64,000 bases of DNA from Apostichopus japonicus (taxonomy: Eukaryota; Echinodermata; Holothuroidea; Aspidochirotida; Stichopodidae). Positions 1 through 13,400 of this stretch are shown here, piece by piece (within the stretch, counting starts at the first letter, position 1; each line of letters begins with the position of its first letter). The DNA is taken from assembly GCF_037975245.1 (NCBI RefSeq), contig NC_092567.1, positions 24,144,376 to 24,208,375 on the forward strand, in the 5' to 3' direction. Both the position numbers and the translations under genes were made by a program. The notes beneath the pieces were generated by a model, which was not told the DNA's origin, did not search any database, and was given only the letters and a program-made list of their open reading frames with translations.

Positions 1-1052
1 ACTTTCCGTTGCTTGCAAGTGAAGTTTTTTTCTTGTCGCTACAAACTGCAGACAGTAATGAAACTTGATACCTTGTTATCTTTTATCTAGACCTGAGATG
101 TCTATCGCTGATATGTACACTTTGTTGTGGGTATTGACCGTAGCTGTATGTATTGACTGTACACTAGTGTCTAATTATAGACGGTAGCAAGCTGCGTGTG
201 TATTTTCTGGGATCGATGGTGGTGTCTAACACTTCTGTTACACCTCATTCGAAACTAGGTCAGATAACCGGCATGAGACGTTTCTTTATGCGCGAGTCTT
301 CACACCCTTTAAATGGAAAATTCACATATACTTTGACCAAATACTTGATCTACATAGATACATACACCCATATACACACACCCATATATACATACATACA
401 GACACCACCCATGCACACATACATACACGCACACACTCACACACATGGTCCCATACACGAACCAATACATACACGCATACACACCCACACGCACACAAAC
501 ACGCATACATAGTATGGTACTTACTGTATAACAGACTAGTGTCAAGTAGACCTTCAATAGTTCTCCCTTACAAACACGCACTCACACAATAGACCTATAC
601 GTAACAACGAAACTTCACCACAACAATGCAATTCTAAGCTTTCTATAGCGTTGAACTGTAAGTTATAGTGGTGGTCTTTCCTGATTCAAGCGGGTTAATT
701 GTTAACGAGAATAAATCGGTACCTTGATGCGAAAGTATTTAAGAAATTTGATAAGTATCTTAAAACAGTAACGGTTGGAAGCTCTGAATCTATAGGCTAT
801 ACACTCGAAATTAAACCAGTTGCTATATCTTTATTTACTGCATGTGATTGTATTGCGGTACTCATATATACGCAAGCAGGTGTACACAATGTAGTCGGTT
901 TAAATTTAAAACACGCTATAAACTTAATCACTTTAGCATCCTACGTGTTGCTACCCCCGCGTTACTTACTATTGCCACCGGCCCGGCTACGGCGCAAATT
1001 CAATTCTAACTGGTTTGAAAATAAGTCCCTTGCTGTTGTGATTATGCCTATG
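1..1052. other. Non-coding stretch with CA-rich microsatellite
   Basis: No recognisable gene. Positions 355-510 are an imperfect (CA/TACA)n microsatellite that opens frames on both strands (Thr/His-rich on plus, Val/Cys-rich on minus); these are composition artefacts. A 119-codon frame at 699-1058 has no recognisable domain and I do not call it a gene. Confidence 0.6.
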
Positions 1053-1304
1053 CAATGACGTAGCTACGGGGGTGGGGTGGGGAAGGGGAGCGGCTTTGGC
1101 CCCAAATATCTTCTGCCCCCTTGAATGATATTCGGTTGAACTTCCAACGGTCTAACCAGATGAATATAAATAGATCATGCATACTTCTTGAAGTGCCTTC
1201 TCCTCAACAGTAGTAGGCCTACAAGCTCATGTAAGCCTTTTGGAAGAAGTCTAAACAATGGGGAAGTAGACAGGTGGCCCCATTCCCCCTTGTCTACGAC
1301 CCTG
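1053..1304. mobile_element. Possible hAT-like MITE (weak)
   Basis: The left edge reads CAATGACGTAGCTACGGGGG. The right edge, reverse-complemented, reads CAGGGTCGTAGACAAGGGGG. These resemble degenerate terminal inverted repeats of the hAT-like elements elsewhere in this window, and the interior next to each end is G-rich or C-rich in the same way. I could not find matching 8-bp target duplications (TGCCTATG against ATGACTGC), so the call is tentative. Confidence 0.3.
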
Positions 1305-1618
1305 ATGACTGCTAGCACATCGCCCTGCTACACTTACTCATTTCATTTCTCAACTAATTAGCGTAAGCGATAATAGGAGAGGATGATGAGAGCATCAAAC
1401 ACTTTACCAATACGTTGTTATATAAGTATACAGTCGCATCATTGAATTGATTATCACCACATGCACAGTTTTAATGTATCCACGTGCATCATGCACTTAG
1501 AAGTTTGGTTAGGATGATGGCATTACTAGCGAGGTCGCTATACTAAAATGGTCACCAAGATTATGTGAGCATTGCTATTTGGAGGTATATATCTATACAC
1601 TACGTCCCCTCCCCCGTA

Positions 1619-1932
1619 TACCAAAAGCGGAAAGTAAACATGCAGACAAAACGAAATCTTGTGAAAGGTTAACGGTAATTTTATTACCACAATCCGAATA
1701 CAGAAATAAGACATGTTAAGCTATTTTCATATTCAGCTCAAATACACTTAATTAGTTAATAGGTTCAAAACAACAGAAAGTCAATATATATACCAAAAAC
1801 GGACAGTAAAGATGCAGACAAAACGAAATTTTGTGAAAGGTTAACGGTAATTTTATTACCACAATCCGAATACAGAAATAAGACATGTTAAGCTATTTTC
1901 ATATTAAGCTCAAATACACTTAATTAGTTAAT
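1619..1932. repeat. Direct duplication of a 142-bp segment, 172 bp apart
   Basis: Positions 1619-1760 and 1791-1932 are nearly identical; both start TACCAAAA(G/A)CGG and end ATTAGTTAAT, with only a few substitutions. The 30-bp spacer (1761-1790) is not duplicated. No coding potential or terminal repeats are visible, so this looks like a local, fairly recent tandem duplication. Confidence 0.85.
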
Positions 1933-4490
1933 CAATATGATTATTAGCTCAAACAATTATGCTTTTAAAATGGTGAAATTGATGGTTTGAAAGAAATTTC
2001 TTGGAAAATGATTGAGATATTACAACTGTCATTTTTTTTTAGTATAGAAGTATGGAATGCAGTCCTAGTTTGAATTGTTTCTTCATGTGCATACTTCGTC
2101 GACCCGCATTTACACCGATTGCCACAAAAGAAGATGTATAGGCCTACAACTAAAAGTAAAAAAATAAACACGTATGAGCTGAAAGTCACACATTTGTACA
2201 GTGGCACTTCCAAAGAAAATGCAACCTTTTATTTTTTTTCTCATCAGCTTTGGTGACATTAACTGATAGTAGCAGACCGATTATGAAAAGAAGTAAACAT
2301 GCACATCATTTGTTCAAAAGTTATATACACAAACTTGCCAGAATGTAGAACACATTACATTAGTACAATGGTATTTGGTATTCACATCATAATCCAATTC
2401 AAATAAATGTAATTTGACGCTGTACTCCCGGAAAAAGAAACTATAACATTATTTATATTTCATCACAATGTTACAAATGTATCTATGGAATAACTTGTTC
2501 ATATAAACACATTTTGGTTTACAAAAATTAAACAACTTCTGAACTTCAATATTCATGTCTAGCGAACAAGATAATATAAACCAATCTTCACGCCCCGTAA
2601 GTTTTTACATATGAAATTTGCTTTCTACACACGTTGGTAGCCACTTTGAACAAACTTTGTAGAAAAGAAAGAACGAATCGATTAATAAATGATTGATATC
2701 ATAAGCAAATATCTTAGATGCATTACAAGGAATTCAAAAAAAAACTGTTATCATAAGGTTTATCGACTGTTAACGTTTCATAATATATACAGAGCCCTGA
2801 TTTTGTTTTGTTTTCGACATCAACGAAAATAACCGTATTCCAGAATACAAACATTTTCCAAGTCTCATATAGCTGGTTAACAAGGAGACACCAAATCGTT
2901 GAATTATACGAACTAAACTAACTCGAAACACGCAAACAAACCGGTACATATTACATTTTGATGTTGGATATACAATATTAATACTATAGCCACTTTCACA
3001 AGTTACAACGGATATCTAAATCGAGAAGAATCCATTTTTATTTTTTATCTTCTTTTGTTTTCTAGACAATATATGTTCTAATGTTTTACTCTACAGCTAA
3101 GCTTGCGAAAACTTGTTTCTGCAGATTTATTTCATTCTCAAAGAAGTTAAAATTGTTGAAAAAGAAAAGAAGGACTGAACGACATAAAACACATACAGAT
3201 TTGTTACATTTATGCATTGTTTAAAGCAAAAATGATCATAAGGTTGATAAACTGAGACACCACAAATATAAAAAAGCATCAACCTGTATTGTTGAAGTTT
3301 GAAAAAGAAAATCAGTCAGGCTGATGCTATCTGCATGTTGCAACTGTAAGAGGACACAACGAAACCACGAGGATACTAATTGATAAGCTAACATAGGCCA
3401 AGATGGTTTATCTAGTAGAATAAAATTACATGTACTTACGCTCGTGTATTTGTTAAACGAATCCCTCATTTACAACCATCATAGCTTAAGCTTATACTTA
3501 AAATGAAATGATAGTTTTCTTAAACTATAAACAATAAAAAAGACCTATTAAAGCGTTCAAAGGTAGCAAGTTGACAATAAGTAAATACCTAACATTAATC
3601 AGTTTGCGATATGGTAAGACATACTAAATTCAATATTTAAATCAACCGTAGAGGCCTATCGTCGAAAAATGAACGATAAGATATAGACGTATTACATAAG
3701 AGTGAAATGAACCGAAAGAGTGGTGTCTTGAAAGTAGACATTTGATCTCAAAAGTAATATCGCAGGATTTAATAGCGGGACTCATTTCATGAAATGTGAT
3801 CAGTCAATAATTAATGATTATCAATATAAAATACAAATAAAATACAATATATCAACATAAAACATGAAATATAAAGCGTGAACATTAGCAAACCTTTCTG
3901 TAGGCTTTCAAGTTTAAAAAAAGAAGAAAAAAAAAGAAGAAAGAAAACAGAGCAGTTTAACACAAAATTTACGTTTATAACGGAAATCTACAATGGTGAG
4001 AGTGAAAAGATATAGCTATATCCAAAAAGTTTACTCTCTGAAGACAGGATCGAAATGTATGAAATTTACAAACCATAGTTACATGTTAATACATTGTAAT
4101 GCGTGAACCTAATAATTAATACAATTTTAAAATGTTATAAGCAACCAAACATACATGCTGAATGAAATAGTTCTCTACTAATAACACGATAAAAGATCTT
4201 AAACTTCAAAATACAGCATGAACCATTTCAGTTCATGAATGTGCTTTCGTGAGAGGTAATGTCTCAACTGAAAGTTGTTAAAATGTAATTTTTTGAATTC
4301 CAGGTATAACCCACAATAAAAGTAAACTGAATAAACGAATCAAACAGTAAAATGAAAACAATTGTTTAATTCAAAAACAAAACCTGACCCCGATCCTGTC
4401 GAGGTTTAGAAAACACATTACATCTTGGTACATAACATCCAAAGCAATTCTCACCAAATCGCCGTATATACAATTATACAGTTATACACG
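1933..4490. other. AT-rich non-coding DNA downstream of the sacsin-like gene
   Basis: There are no supportable genes here; open frames are short and unlike known proteins. The region lies directly 3' of the sacsin-like stop codon on the minus strand, so its distal part (towards 4490) must include that gene's 3' UTR. I could not fix a polyadenylation site from sequence alone. Confidence 0.5.
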
Positions 4491-7400
4491 TTACATTTCG
4501 CTCTCCTGTTTTCTAACAAAGCATTCCACCTCCTGTAGAATACTTTGGCAGAGCTTTTTCGCTTTTTCAAAATCACCCCGAGTAAAGTTTTCTTGCGGAA
4601 TACTCGCAGATGCTTCAGACCTTGGGTAATGCGAATCATTTTTTACAATTTTTATGAGCTTTTCAACATGCTTCGTTACATTTAAGTGGTATGATCTCAA
4701 ATTGTCAGCAGCTCTCATTATATCGTTGATCCTCATGGTGCCTTTGCCACAGGCTAATAGTGCCGCGCTCATTGCTTTTTCAGCAGCGAAATAGTAAAGT
4801 TGACATTGCCATTGCCAAGTCATATCAGAGGCTTCCTTACTGTCTGCAACAAACTGATCAACACGGGCCTGTTTGAGGAAACGTCTGGCTCCCAGGATAT
4901 TTTTCCTTGGATAAAACGACGGAGGTGGTGCCGTGCTGTTTCTGCGCCTATTGTGAGCCTGCCTATGTGTGCTCTCTCTAAACTGCTGCTCCCATCGTCT
5001 TCGTTCGCCTTCGTAATATCTTGCCCTACGATTGACATCGTCGTAAAAGTCTTCTGTAGAAAAGTTCCCTCCCTTTTCAAAGCGCTCGATCTCTCTCTGT
5101 AAGTGCTTGAATACTTCTTGCGCAAATTCTCTGTGTTCAATGTTCTTGTCAGGATGCCATTTCAACATTAACCTCCTTAACATCTTCTTTTTATCAGCTT
5201 CCGGTAACTGCATAACCTCTCTCACAGTTTTAGTGATCTCTCGCTTTACAGCAGCCAAGTCCGTAAAGTTTTCAAGTCCCTCTCCTGGGTCTTCTCCACT
5301 GGCAGAATCATCTACTGTTCCTTCGTATAACTGAACAGCCAAATGATGGTCCATGTGTAGTGACAGAAACTTAAACAACTTATGTGCCACAACCCGCTGA
5401 GTTTCTGGCTGACCGATGTCTATCTCGTACACCGCTTTCCATGGTTCTTGGTCTGAAGAGTTCATGTCAACTCTTCGCATGATCCTACCATAAATGATTA
5501 ATTCCTCTTCACCTTCGCCACAATCAACACCTATGCATTCCTTATCTTTGAATATGTACATTGGGTCTTGGTTTAAGAGTGCGATAGCATCTGGTGGGAG
5601 ATTGGTTCCGAGCTCCGGCTGGTCCCAAAAGCGTTCTTCTTCCAACGTTGCTGTACCAATTCCCACATCATTCAGAATATTAGACAGTTCCTCTTCGCTC
5701 TGCGCACTGAGAATTAATACCAAGTGACTGATATTATTTATTAATCTGAAAATTTCATTGAACTTAGTTGCTAGTTGATGGTTCATCATGGAATCCGCTG
5801 TCTCACTGTGCGATATGCAGACGGTTATGTTTTGTCTACCATTTATATTTTCAACCTCCTGCTTCTTAAGCAAACATGATGTATTGCTAGTGCTGCCAGG
5901 AAGTTCTACACCCTCGAAGTAAAGTGACGTTTCCAGCTTTTCAATGCATTTAACTGTGAATGTGGACTGTAGGAGCAAGTTCAATCGTTCTTCTGTATTA
6001 CTTTGGTTACCATCCTTTATTTCATGAGCGACGATGCACTGAATAGCCTTAGGAAATTGTTCCCATTCGAAGATCTTTTTCAGCCTTCGCGACGTGCTGC
6101 ATCTACATTCTGTGTTTCCGTCTTCGTCAAGAGCTGTTACAATTACCTCCTGAACATGGTCACTTATGTAAGCCGGTCGTATGTGTGGTGGAAGCGTCCT
6201 GAGAAGCTCATCTACGTTCGCAGGTTTTCCAATATCGTCTTGACTAATTGCTATCAACTGAGCGCCAGGAAAACCAGTCAACCGTTTCGCAAATTGGGGT
6301 CTATCGTTATAGAACAGTTCCCGGCTTTGAACCAAAGGTTGAGTTTTGTTGTTGGACATCAGGTATAAATTTTGCATGTTATTTAAAACTTCCGACGGCT
6401 TTCCGTCATACTGATGGCGAAGTAGACACCTCAAAAAGCCAGACATAGCTTGCTTTGCAGCTGCAGCCATGTTTGGGTTGTACACTAAAACGTCAGATCT
6501 GGAGTTATTTAGTGATTCTAATACTCTAGCATACTGTGCTAAGGTTGGGGTTTCTGTAGCTCCAAGGCAATGTAGCAGAGCAAAGTACGAAATTAAATCA
6601 TCGGGTAGTTTATGAAGATGAGGTGACAACTTATCGTTTTCCTCATCATTCCAGGTTTTAACCACCATTTCAGCTCGAATTAAATTCTTGCTCTCGATAA
6701 TGGGTACGATGGGAACACTTTCTAGTTTCTCTACCACAAGTTTGCAGCTGTTGCAACATTTATTTGGGGTAAAGCACGAACTTTTAGCATTGGAATCTCT
6801 TTTAGTTTCACATTCAGAAGACAAGAATCTTACAATGTCACACATGACTTGTAATAGCGTATGCATGTCTACAGTAACCCCCTTATCGTCAGTATTTTGC
6901 TGAAAGCCCAGACAATTACAAAGTGTTTGAGTGTGTTGGAGAACTTGTTGCAAAGTTGGTTCATTCCGAACTCCTAACTTTTTCATACAAGGAGTAATGC
7001 ATTTCTTTCGTGAGCATATGGTTTGACGATAACTAGTCACCCAACTCGGACACAAAGCTTCTGTTGACCACACCAAGGATTCTTTGGATGCAGGACTTGC
7101 ATTTAGACAAACTTTAGTTACTGTTATTGGTTTCATAAGACTTGTGTACTTTTTCGAAACCTTTGCTGCTGAGATGAATGCAACTTTTGAAAGGTTCTGC
7201 AAAAGATTATAATCGGAATGCAATTCGTGGGAGTCCAGCAAATGTTCGAAAAGAATTTTATCTCTTTCAGGTTTCTTGGTTTTTCCATGGTTACCTCCGA
7301 TGTCCCGTAAACCACTTGCCAGGTCAGTAGCAAACGTAAGAATTTGCGAAGGAGTTACACGATTTTGTAATCCTATAAGCACAAGAAAGTCTTCCCACAT

Positions 7401-10400
7401 AAAATCATATACCAAACTTCCCATGTCTTTTGGAAACGTCTGAGGAAACATTTCTGCAGGTAGCATCACTTTAAAAAGATAGATACGGGAGTCAAACAAA
7501 TCTCCTGCACATTTACGTTCATTTGTGTTAGTTAAGATTACTGGCGTAGTTGGGAGATTGAGTCGATAAACGAGTTCCTTCCGTTCTTCGTGTTGAACAT
7601 TCAAAATTAAAGTATATATTTTGTACATATGTCTCCATAGTCCTTTCTGCGAAAAGCTTGCCATATATGGTAAAATATAGCTTGTGTACAACGTTTCTTC
7701 ATTAATATCCTTTATTTCCAAAATGACATATAACTTCAGTAGGTTCGGTTTCTTCTTGAGAAAAACACAGTCATGTTTTCCCATCCACGTCTCCTTGTCG
7801 TCAGAGGGAATGCCATAGGTGTCGATGGCTACTGCATATTTATCCAAGGCTACAAATGCTCCGTGAATCGTTTCATAGCACGGGAGTTTCTTCAGTAATA
7901 ACACGTTGCATTTTGGATCGTGGATACACCGGCTAAAGTATTCCAAAATTTCGTTTCGCTGTTTTGGCTTGAGTGTCTCGAAGCGTTCGCAGTTTCTATT
8001 CAAAAGATTAGCAAAAACGTGCATAACCTCTTCCCACACTCCAATGCTACTTGGAAAAAGTTGAAGAACTTGATCTAGATCAGTGGGCGAAGGAACAAAC
8101 GCATTGTAGTTCATTTCTTTCAGTGATGACACGTCCAACACAGGACATCCAAGAGAGACAAGTATTTCATGTAAGGTTTTCTCATGACCACTACACGAGT
8201 TGATTGCCTTTTTGCTCATGTTCATGGGACAGAGAAATCTCTGTCCATGATCGATCGAAACCGGCAGCAAAGATATCCCTTGCAAATGCTGATGGCAATA
8301 ACCTACGAACGAATTATGTGCCTGATTGTAATTACGCCACCGAGATTGTATATACTTCCACACATGGTTAAGCCACTCTGCTTTTAGTGTAGGACCTTTT
8401 CTACTTGTTATCGGACCATTTGGCCACATGATTAAGTCATCAGAGCAAAACATCAAAGCATCCGGATGAAATCTTAATCTCTTGCTGAGATCCGATATCT
8501 TGAGCGTCTCAAAAACATCCGTTGCTTCATAGTGGTGCAAAAGCATTGGGTTAAGAAACTGATCTTTACAATTTGGAAGCAATTTATAGAATTGAGAGTG
8601 AAAGACTTTAGAAGATTTGCTAAAGGTTCGAAGCACTCCATCACAAGTGAGGAGAAGGGGTAGCCCGTCCATTATCTGGGTGAAATTGTCTGTTTTCTTC
8701 ACATAGTCGATGAGGATCATTAACTGTAAATTAGTTTTAAAAGGAGTCTTGCCTATAGCTGTTGGCAAGTGGTTTAACTTTCCAGAATGTGCACAAATTT
8801 TAAGGAAAGAAAGTACGACCTCTGGAGTAACTTTCAGCACATGATTGTCCACGGTTCTGGTCCCGTTGTCATTCAAAGTGTTATTGACAGCGCTAACAAA
8901 TGAGTTATAAATTTTAATTGGTGCTGCTAAAAGATGAAAATCAAGATCAAGCAACGTCTGTTGTAATGACTTCCAATCGTCCGGCTCTTTAGTCGCTTTC
9001 ATAGCGAGTTCAGGATGACCAAATTTTGTGTTAGGTATTTGTAGTCGGAGATCATCAAAGTAGCCCGCTGCATCGTTACCCTCATGACAGCTATGCCAAC
9101 TTATTTTTGTGATATTTGCATCATTACTTTCATCTTTCAAAGATCGCAAAACTGGGAATATTTTACATTTGTTTACACTGATCAAAATGTAAAGTGACTC
9201 AGATACTATATTCCAGGGATTCACTCCAGTTCTTTTTTCTTTAGGTTTGCATGTTGGAAAACAGTTGTGAAATAGATTCAATAGCTCGTAAGCAAATTGA
9301 CGACGTTTATTTTGAACCACAGTTTCACTCAGCCGTATTTTTATTTCCAAAAGCAGATGGAGATAAGCTGGGCCCAGTACTTCCTTTTTAATCAATTCGT
9401 TCCAATCGTTCTTGGCATCTCCAAGAGGCCCATACCAAAGATTTCTTCGCGATTCGTGATCTAGAGCAAAGTAGCCATCTATGTGCACAGGGAAGCCTGT
9501 TAACAGAGGCAAGGGTAAGAAACAAAATGCTTTGTATTGTACGTTTCGTAATTCAATGCTCTGACTGGACTGTGGCTGCCAAATACGAGCTGCAACGCCA
9601 CCCTTTGGAAGAAGCTTAAGTTCTGTTGTATTCTTCTTCAATGCATGTACAATAGAAGTAGGAATTTCTTTATTTTCAAGACCAATACGCTGTTGAACGA
9701 GCCATCTCTCTTCGTATCCTTCACTGTCTTTGAGAGTAAGTTCACTTGTTACGTCTGTTACGGGAATGGTCGAAAGAGGTGTGTCCGCATGATGCAAAAG
9801 AACTTTAAAAAATTCATCACGTCTTAACTTCTCTTCGTGCGAGATATGAGCGGATACAGTATAAACATTCGATAGGTTTGTATGATCGACGTCTCTATTG
9901 GAAACACTGATTTTCTGAACATTTCTTACAAATAAAAGAATATCGAATAATTCTTCTTTTAATTCATCAAGAAGTTCCCATACTTTAGAGGGTCGCCAAG
10001 TTTCCTCACTTATATCCGATTCTCCTCTTCGCAAGGGGAACCTGAATAATGTACCCTCGGCAAGGTTGAAAACCTTTCCATATGAATTGAAACATTCAAA
10101 GAAATCGGGGTATGGCCTTTGAATGCTTTCTGAAATGCTGTTGTATCTTCTCCCAGGACTTTTTACATTTGCCCCTGGAACATATCTTAGAGTAGGATCC
10201 ATAATGCAAAGAGTACTACCGCATGTCATAAACATTGGACAGTCTGTCAAATGATAAACGACGTTAAATCCAACTCCGTATCGTCCCGTCTGTCCGCTCT
10301 CATCACGTTTGCTTCCTTGGCCAAGTCTCTGGATTCCTTTGATGTCATTCTCACTAAAAGGTTTATTGTTGTAGGCCAAAAGTGCTGGCCCTTGGAGACA

Positions 10401-13400
10401 TTCCATGGCGTCACTCAACAGTCGAGTCTTTGGATAGGACTTAAAATCAAGTACGAAGTGAACTTCTGTTGCACCTGCATCATCAGCATTTTGTACTATT
10501 TCCTTCAAAATAGAAGCGTCACATGGGTATCCCGTTAAAATTCGCTTGAGCCTACTTGTGAGTTCCTCTCTCTGTCCGAACTCTTCCCCAGGATGTACAT
10601 CCTCGGAATATTTTTCGAGTAGTTGTTGTCTTATGTCTTTAACACCCAGCAGTATTGCCTGATGAGAAGTTATATCAGGATGGCAGAGGACAGCTTCATC
10701 AGTGCCCACCCAATCTACATCACAAAATGATAGACGAGAACTAACTTGCATGATACCTTTCACATCAGGTAAGAAGAGGCATTCAATAAATTTAGACCGA
10801 CTTTCTGATGAAAACTCGCCAATCGTTTCAGTTAACGGCTTTAAGATACTTGTAATTACGTCATGGAGTAGCTCTTTTGGCAAGGGCAGTTCATAATAGT
10901 CTCCATTGATCGCCCTTAGTGCTTTCGCAAAATCATCTGCCGAACAATGTTGCTTGACACCAACACTGTTTAAGAGAACTTCAAACTCTGCTAGATCTCC
11001 TGTTACGCTGTATATATAAGGTGGAACAGGCTTGCTATGAAATGAAAGCTTGCTAGCATCAACAAATGTCGAGTTCACATAAAAACAACGATCGTTTCTT
11101 AAAACATGCAACACATCTTCTCTTGTAAGGAATTCTCTCTCTAGGAACCCGTACATCTCCCTGCAAGCACGCCTTGTAATCTCTCGGTTAGGATGGTTGC
11201 CACTTCTTTCCTCACACATACGCCTTAAAGATGAAAGATTTTCAAATACCAAAGATGGGTCCGGGTGTTTGTTATTAAGGTCAAGAAACGTCATCACGGA
11301 CGCTGGTACTGCCTCTATGATGCAAGCAACCCAGCCCACAATATATTTAAAAGTATTTGGATACAGCTCCACAGGTGACTTCAGATGGCTATCCCCATTG
11401 TGGTCTTGTCCAATCAAAAAACGAATTTTCGTAAAATGCGGTTGGCAGGTCGGGATCTTATTAGATGCTTCTAATTTTGTTCTCAAGTAAACAACAATTG
11501 CATTGGATCTCTGCTTAGCCAATGTTCTGTTCTGCCTCCACACATGTTGTACAGTACTTGCTCTGTCGATCAGTTCATCCCATTCTAAGCCAGTCTTCAT
11601 ACACCCAATGTCTCTTAATGTTCCTTTCTGACGATCACTCAACAGCTTGAGAAATCTGTCAGAAGGAAAATAACCTTCCTCACTAGAAAACAAATTTCCT
11701 ATCACATCTTGATCATACAGTTCTGAGGGTAGCTTGAAATTTGACCCGTTTGAACTTGATGGAATGCATTTGCTCGATTTCATCAACTGAAGTACAGCTC
11801 CGTCGCATCTGTCCAATGCAAACTGCAAAGTCATGTGTACCTCCTTCTCGGTGAAAAAATCTAATCGAGGTAAAAATAATTCAGCAAAGAATCTACTTAG
11901 TGAATATGTCCTATCTGTGACATCAGACTGACAACCGACTTTCATGAATGCATCGAATACATGGTTCGGTAATTTTGTAACCAATTTTGCATTTCCAAAC
12001 TTTTTAAGACTCGTTGACACCAAGTTAAGGATAAATTCGTTATTTGCAATGTCGTTGTCGACGAAAACAACCTCTAAAATTGAACATGGAACTCTTTCTT
12101 CAGAACACCAAAATACATCTGGAGCGCCTCTGGCAACGGACATGTAAAATGAATTCACCAGCTCCCCATAGTCACTGTCAAAGGCAGTTACTCTTTGATC
12201 AGGCCACAGGGAATAAGATTCTCTTGGATCGATATCCGCAAATGCTTGCTTCAGAAACGTCAAATACGCTGATAAAACGACGTCACTAAGGATCAATTCA
12301 TTCCACCTAGTTTTAAAGGTAGCAGAACGATCTGTGTGATCACCCATGTATTTCCATATACTTGCACGATCATCAGAAAGAGCAAAACTACCATTAACAT
12401 GAACAGGCAGATGACTTTTAGGGATGGAGAGAGGTAGAAAACAGAAGCCTTCACCGTCTATTTTGTCTTTTGGATACTTCCTCCAGGCTACCCCCCCACA
12501 TGGCAACAAACCAGATGCAAGATCAGTATTATCATTCCAAAAAGAAATTAATGGTCCCTTGCCGGTGCTCAGCACTGTCATCCATTCTTCATCCTTCTCA
12601 AATGGAAAATTATGCTCATTGAAATAACTGTTTCCTTTCTCTGTCAAATTGTGTTTTAGCTGTATGGTCTTCGTACAGTTCATTGGTGGAGATTGTCTTG
12701 GACCTCTTATAGCCTTTACCACTTCTTGGCCAAATGAATTGTAGGTGCTGTTCGGGGACTGGTTCATTACTGTCCTCTTGACACTGAACAGCTTTTCCAC
12801 CTGGTCGCTTTCTCTCCGTAAGATGTGCGCTTCAATGACTTTAACCTGTTCTGTGAAAAGAAGCATTAGCCCAGCACTATCGGAAAGACTTTTAAGTAAT
12901 TGTTTCAAGTCACTCTCATTCCAACTTTCGTTGCAAATCTCACTGCATCGAGCATCCTCTGGTGATCTCAGAGGCAGTCGAAAGAGAGTACCATTGAACT
13001 CTTTCAAAGAATCGCCTGACAAGTGACAACCAAAAATACCCTCAAACGGCACAAACTGGTCTCGAAAAGTTTTAAGTAGCGATGGATTTTTCGTGAAATC
13101 AAGACGAATCCCTCTTCCATCTGTTTGAATTTGCCTTGCAAGAAATTTTTTGTGAGGATCAAAGAAGTTAATGTAATTTCGTGTCACAAATGAAGGAACA
13201 TCTGTTATGTGATACACGGCATTAAAACCAAGACCAAATTGTCCGATTTTTGTGTTATCTGTGCTCTTTGTGCCTCCGGCAAGTTTCGTAATATTTTCAA
13301 GGTCGATGTCACTAAATACAGCATCGTTGTAGATCCAAAGGGCTGGACCTTGCAGTTTGACCATCCCGTCACTCAATAACTGTTTTCTTGCGTTATTATT

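Noticed and set aside
198-581. His/Thr-rich and Cys/Val-rich proteins
   Set aside because: They are translations of a CA-rich microsatellite.
699-1058. A 119-codon plus-strand gene
   Set aside because: There is no recognisable domain and an odd composition, and the end overlaps repeat-like sequence; it is most likely a chance frame.
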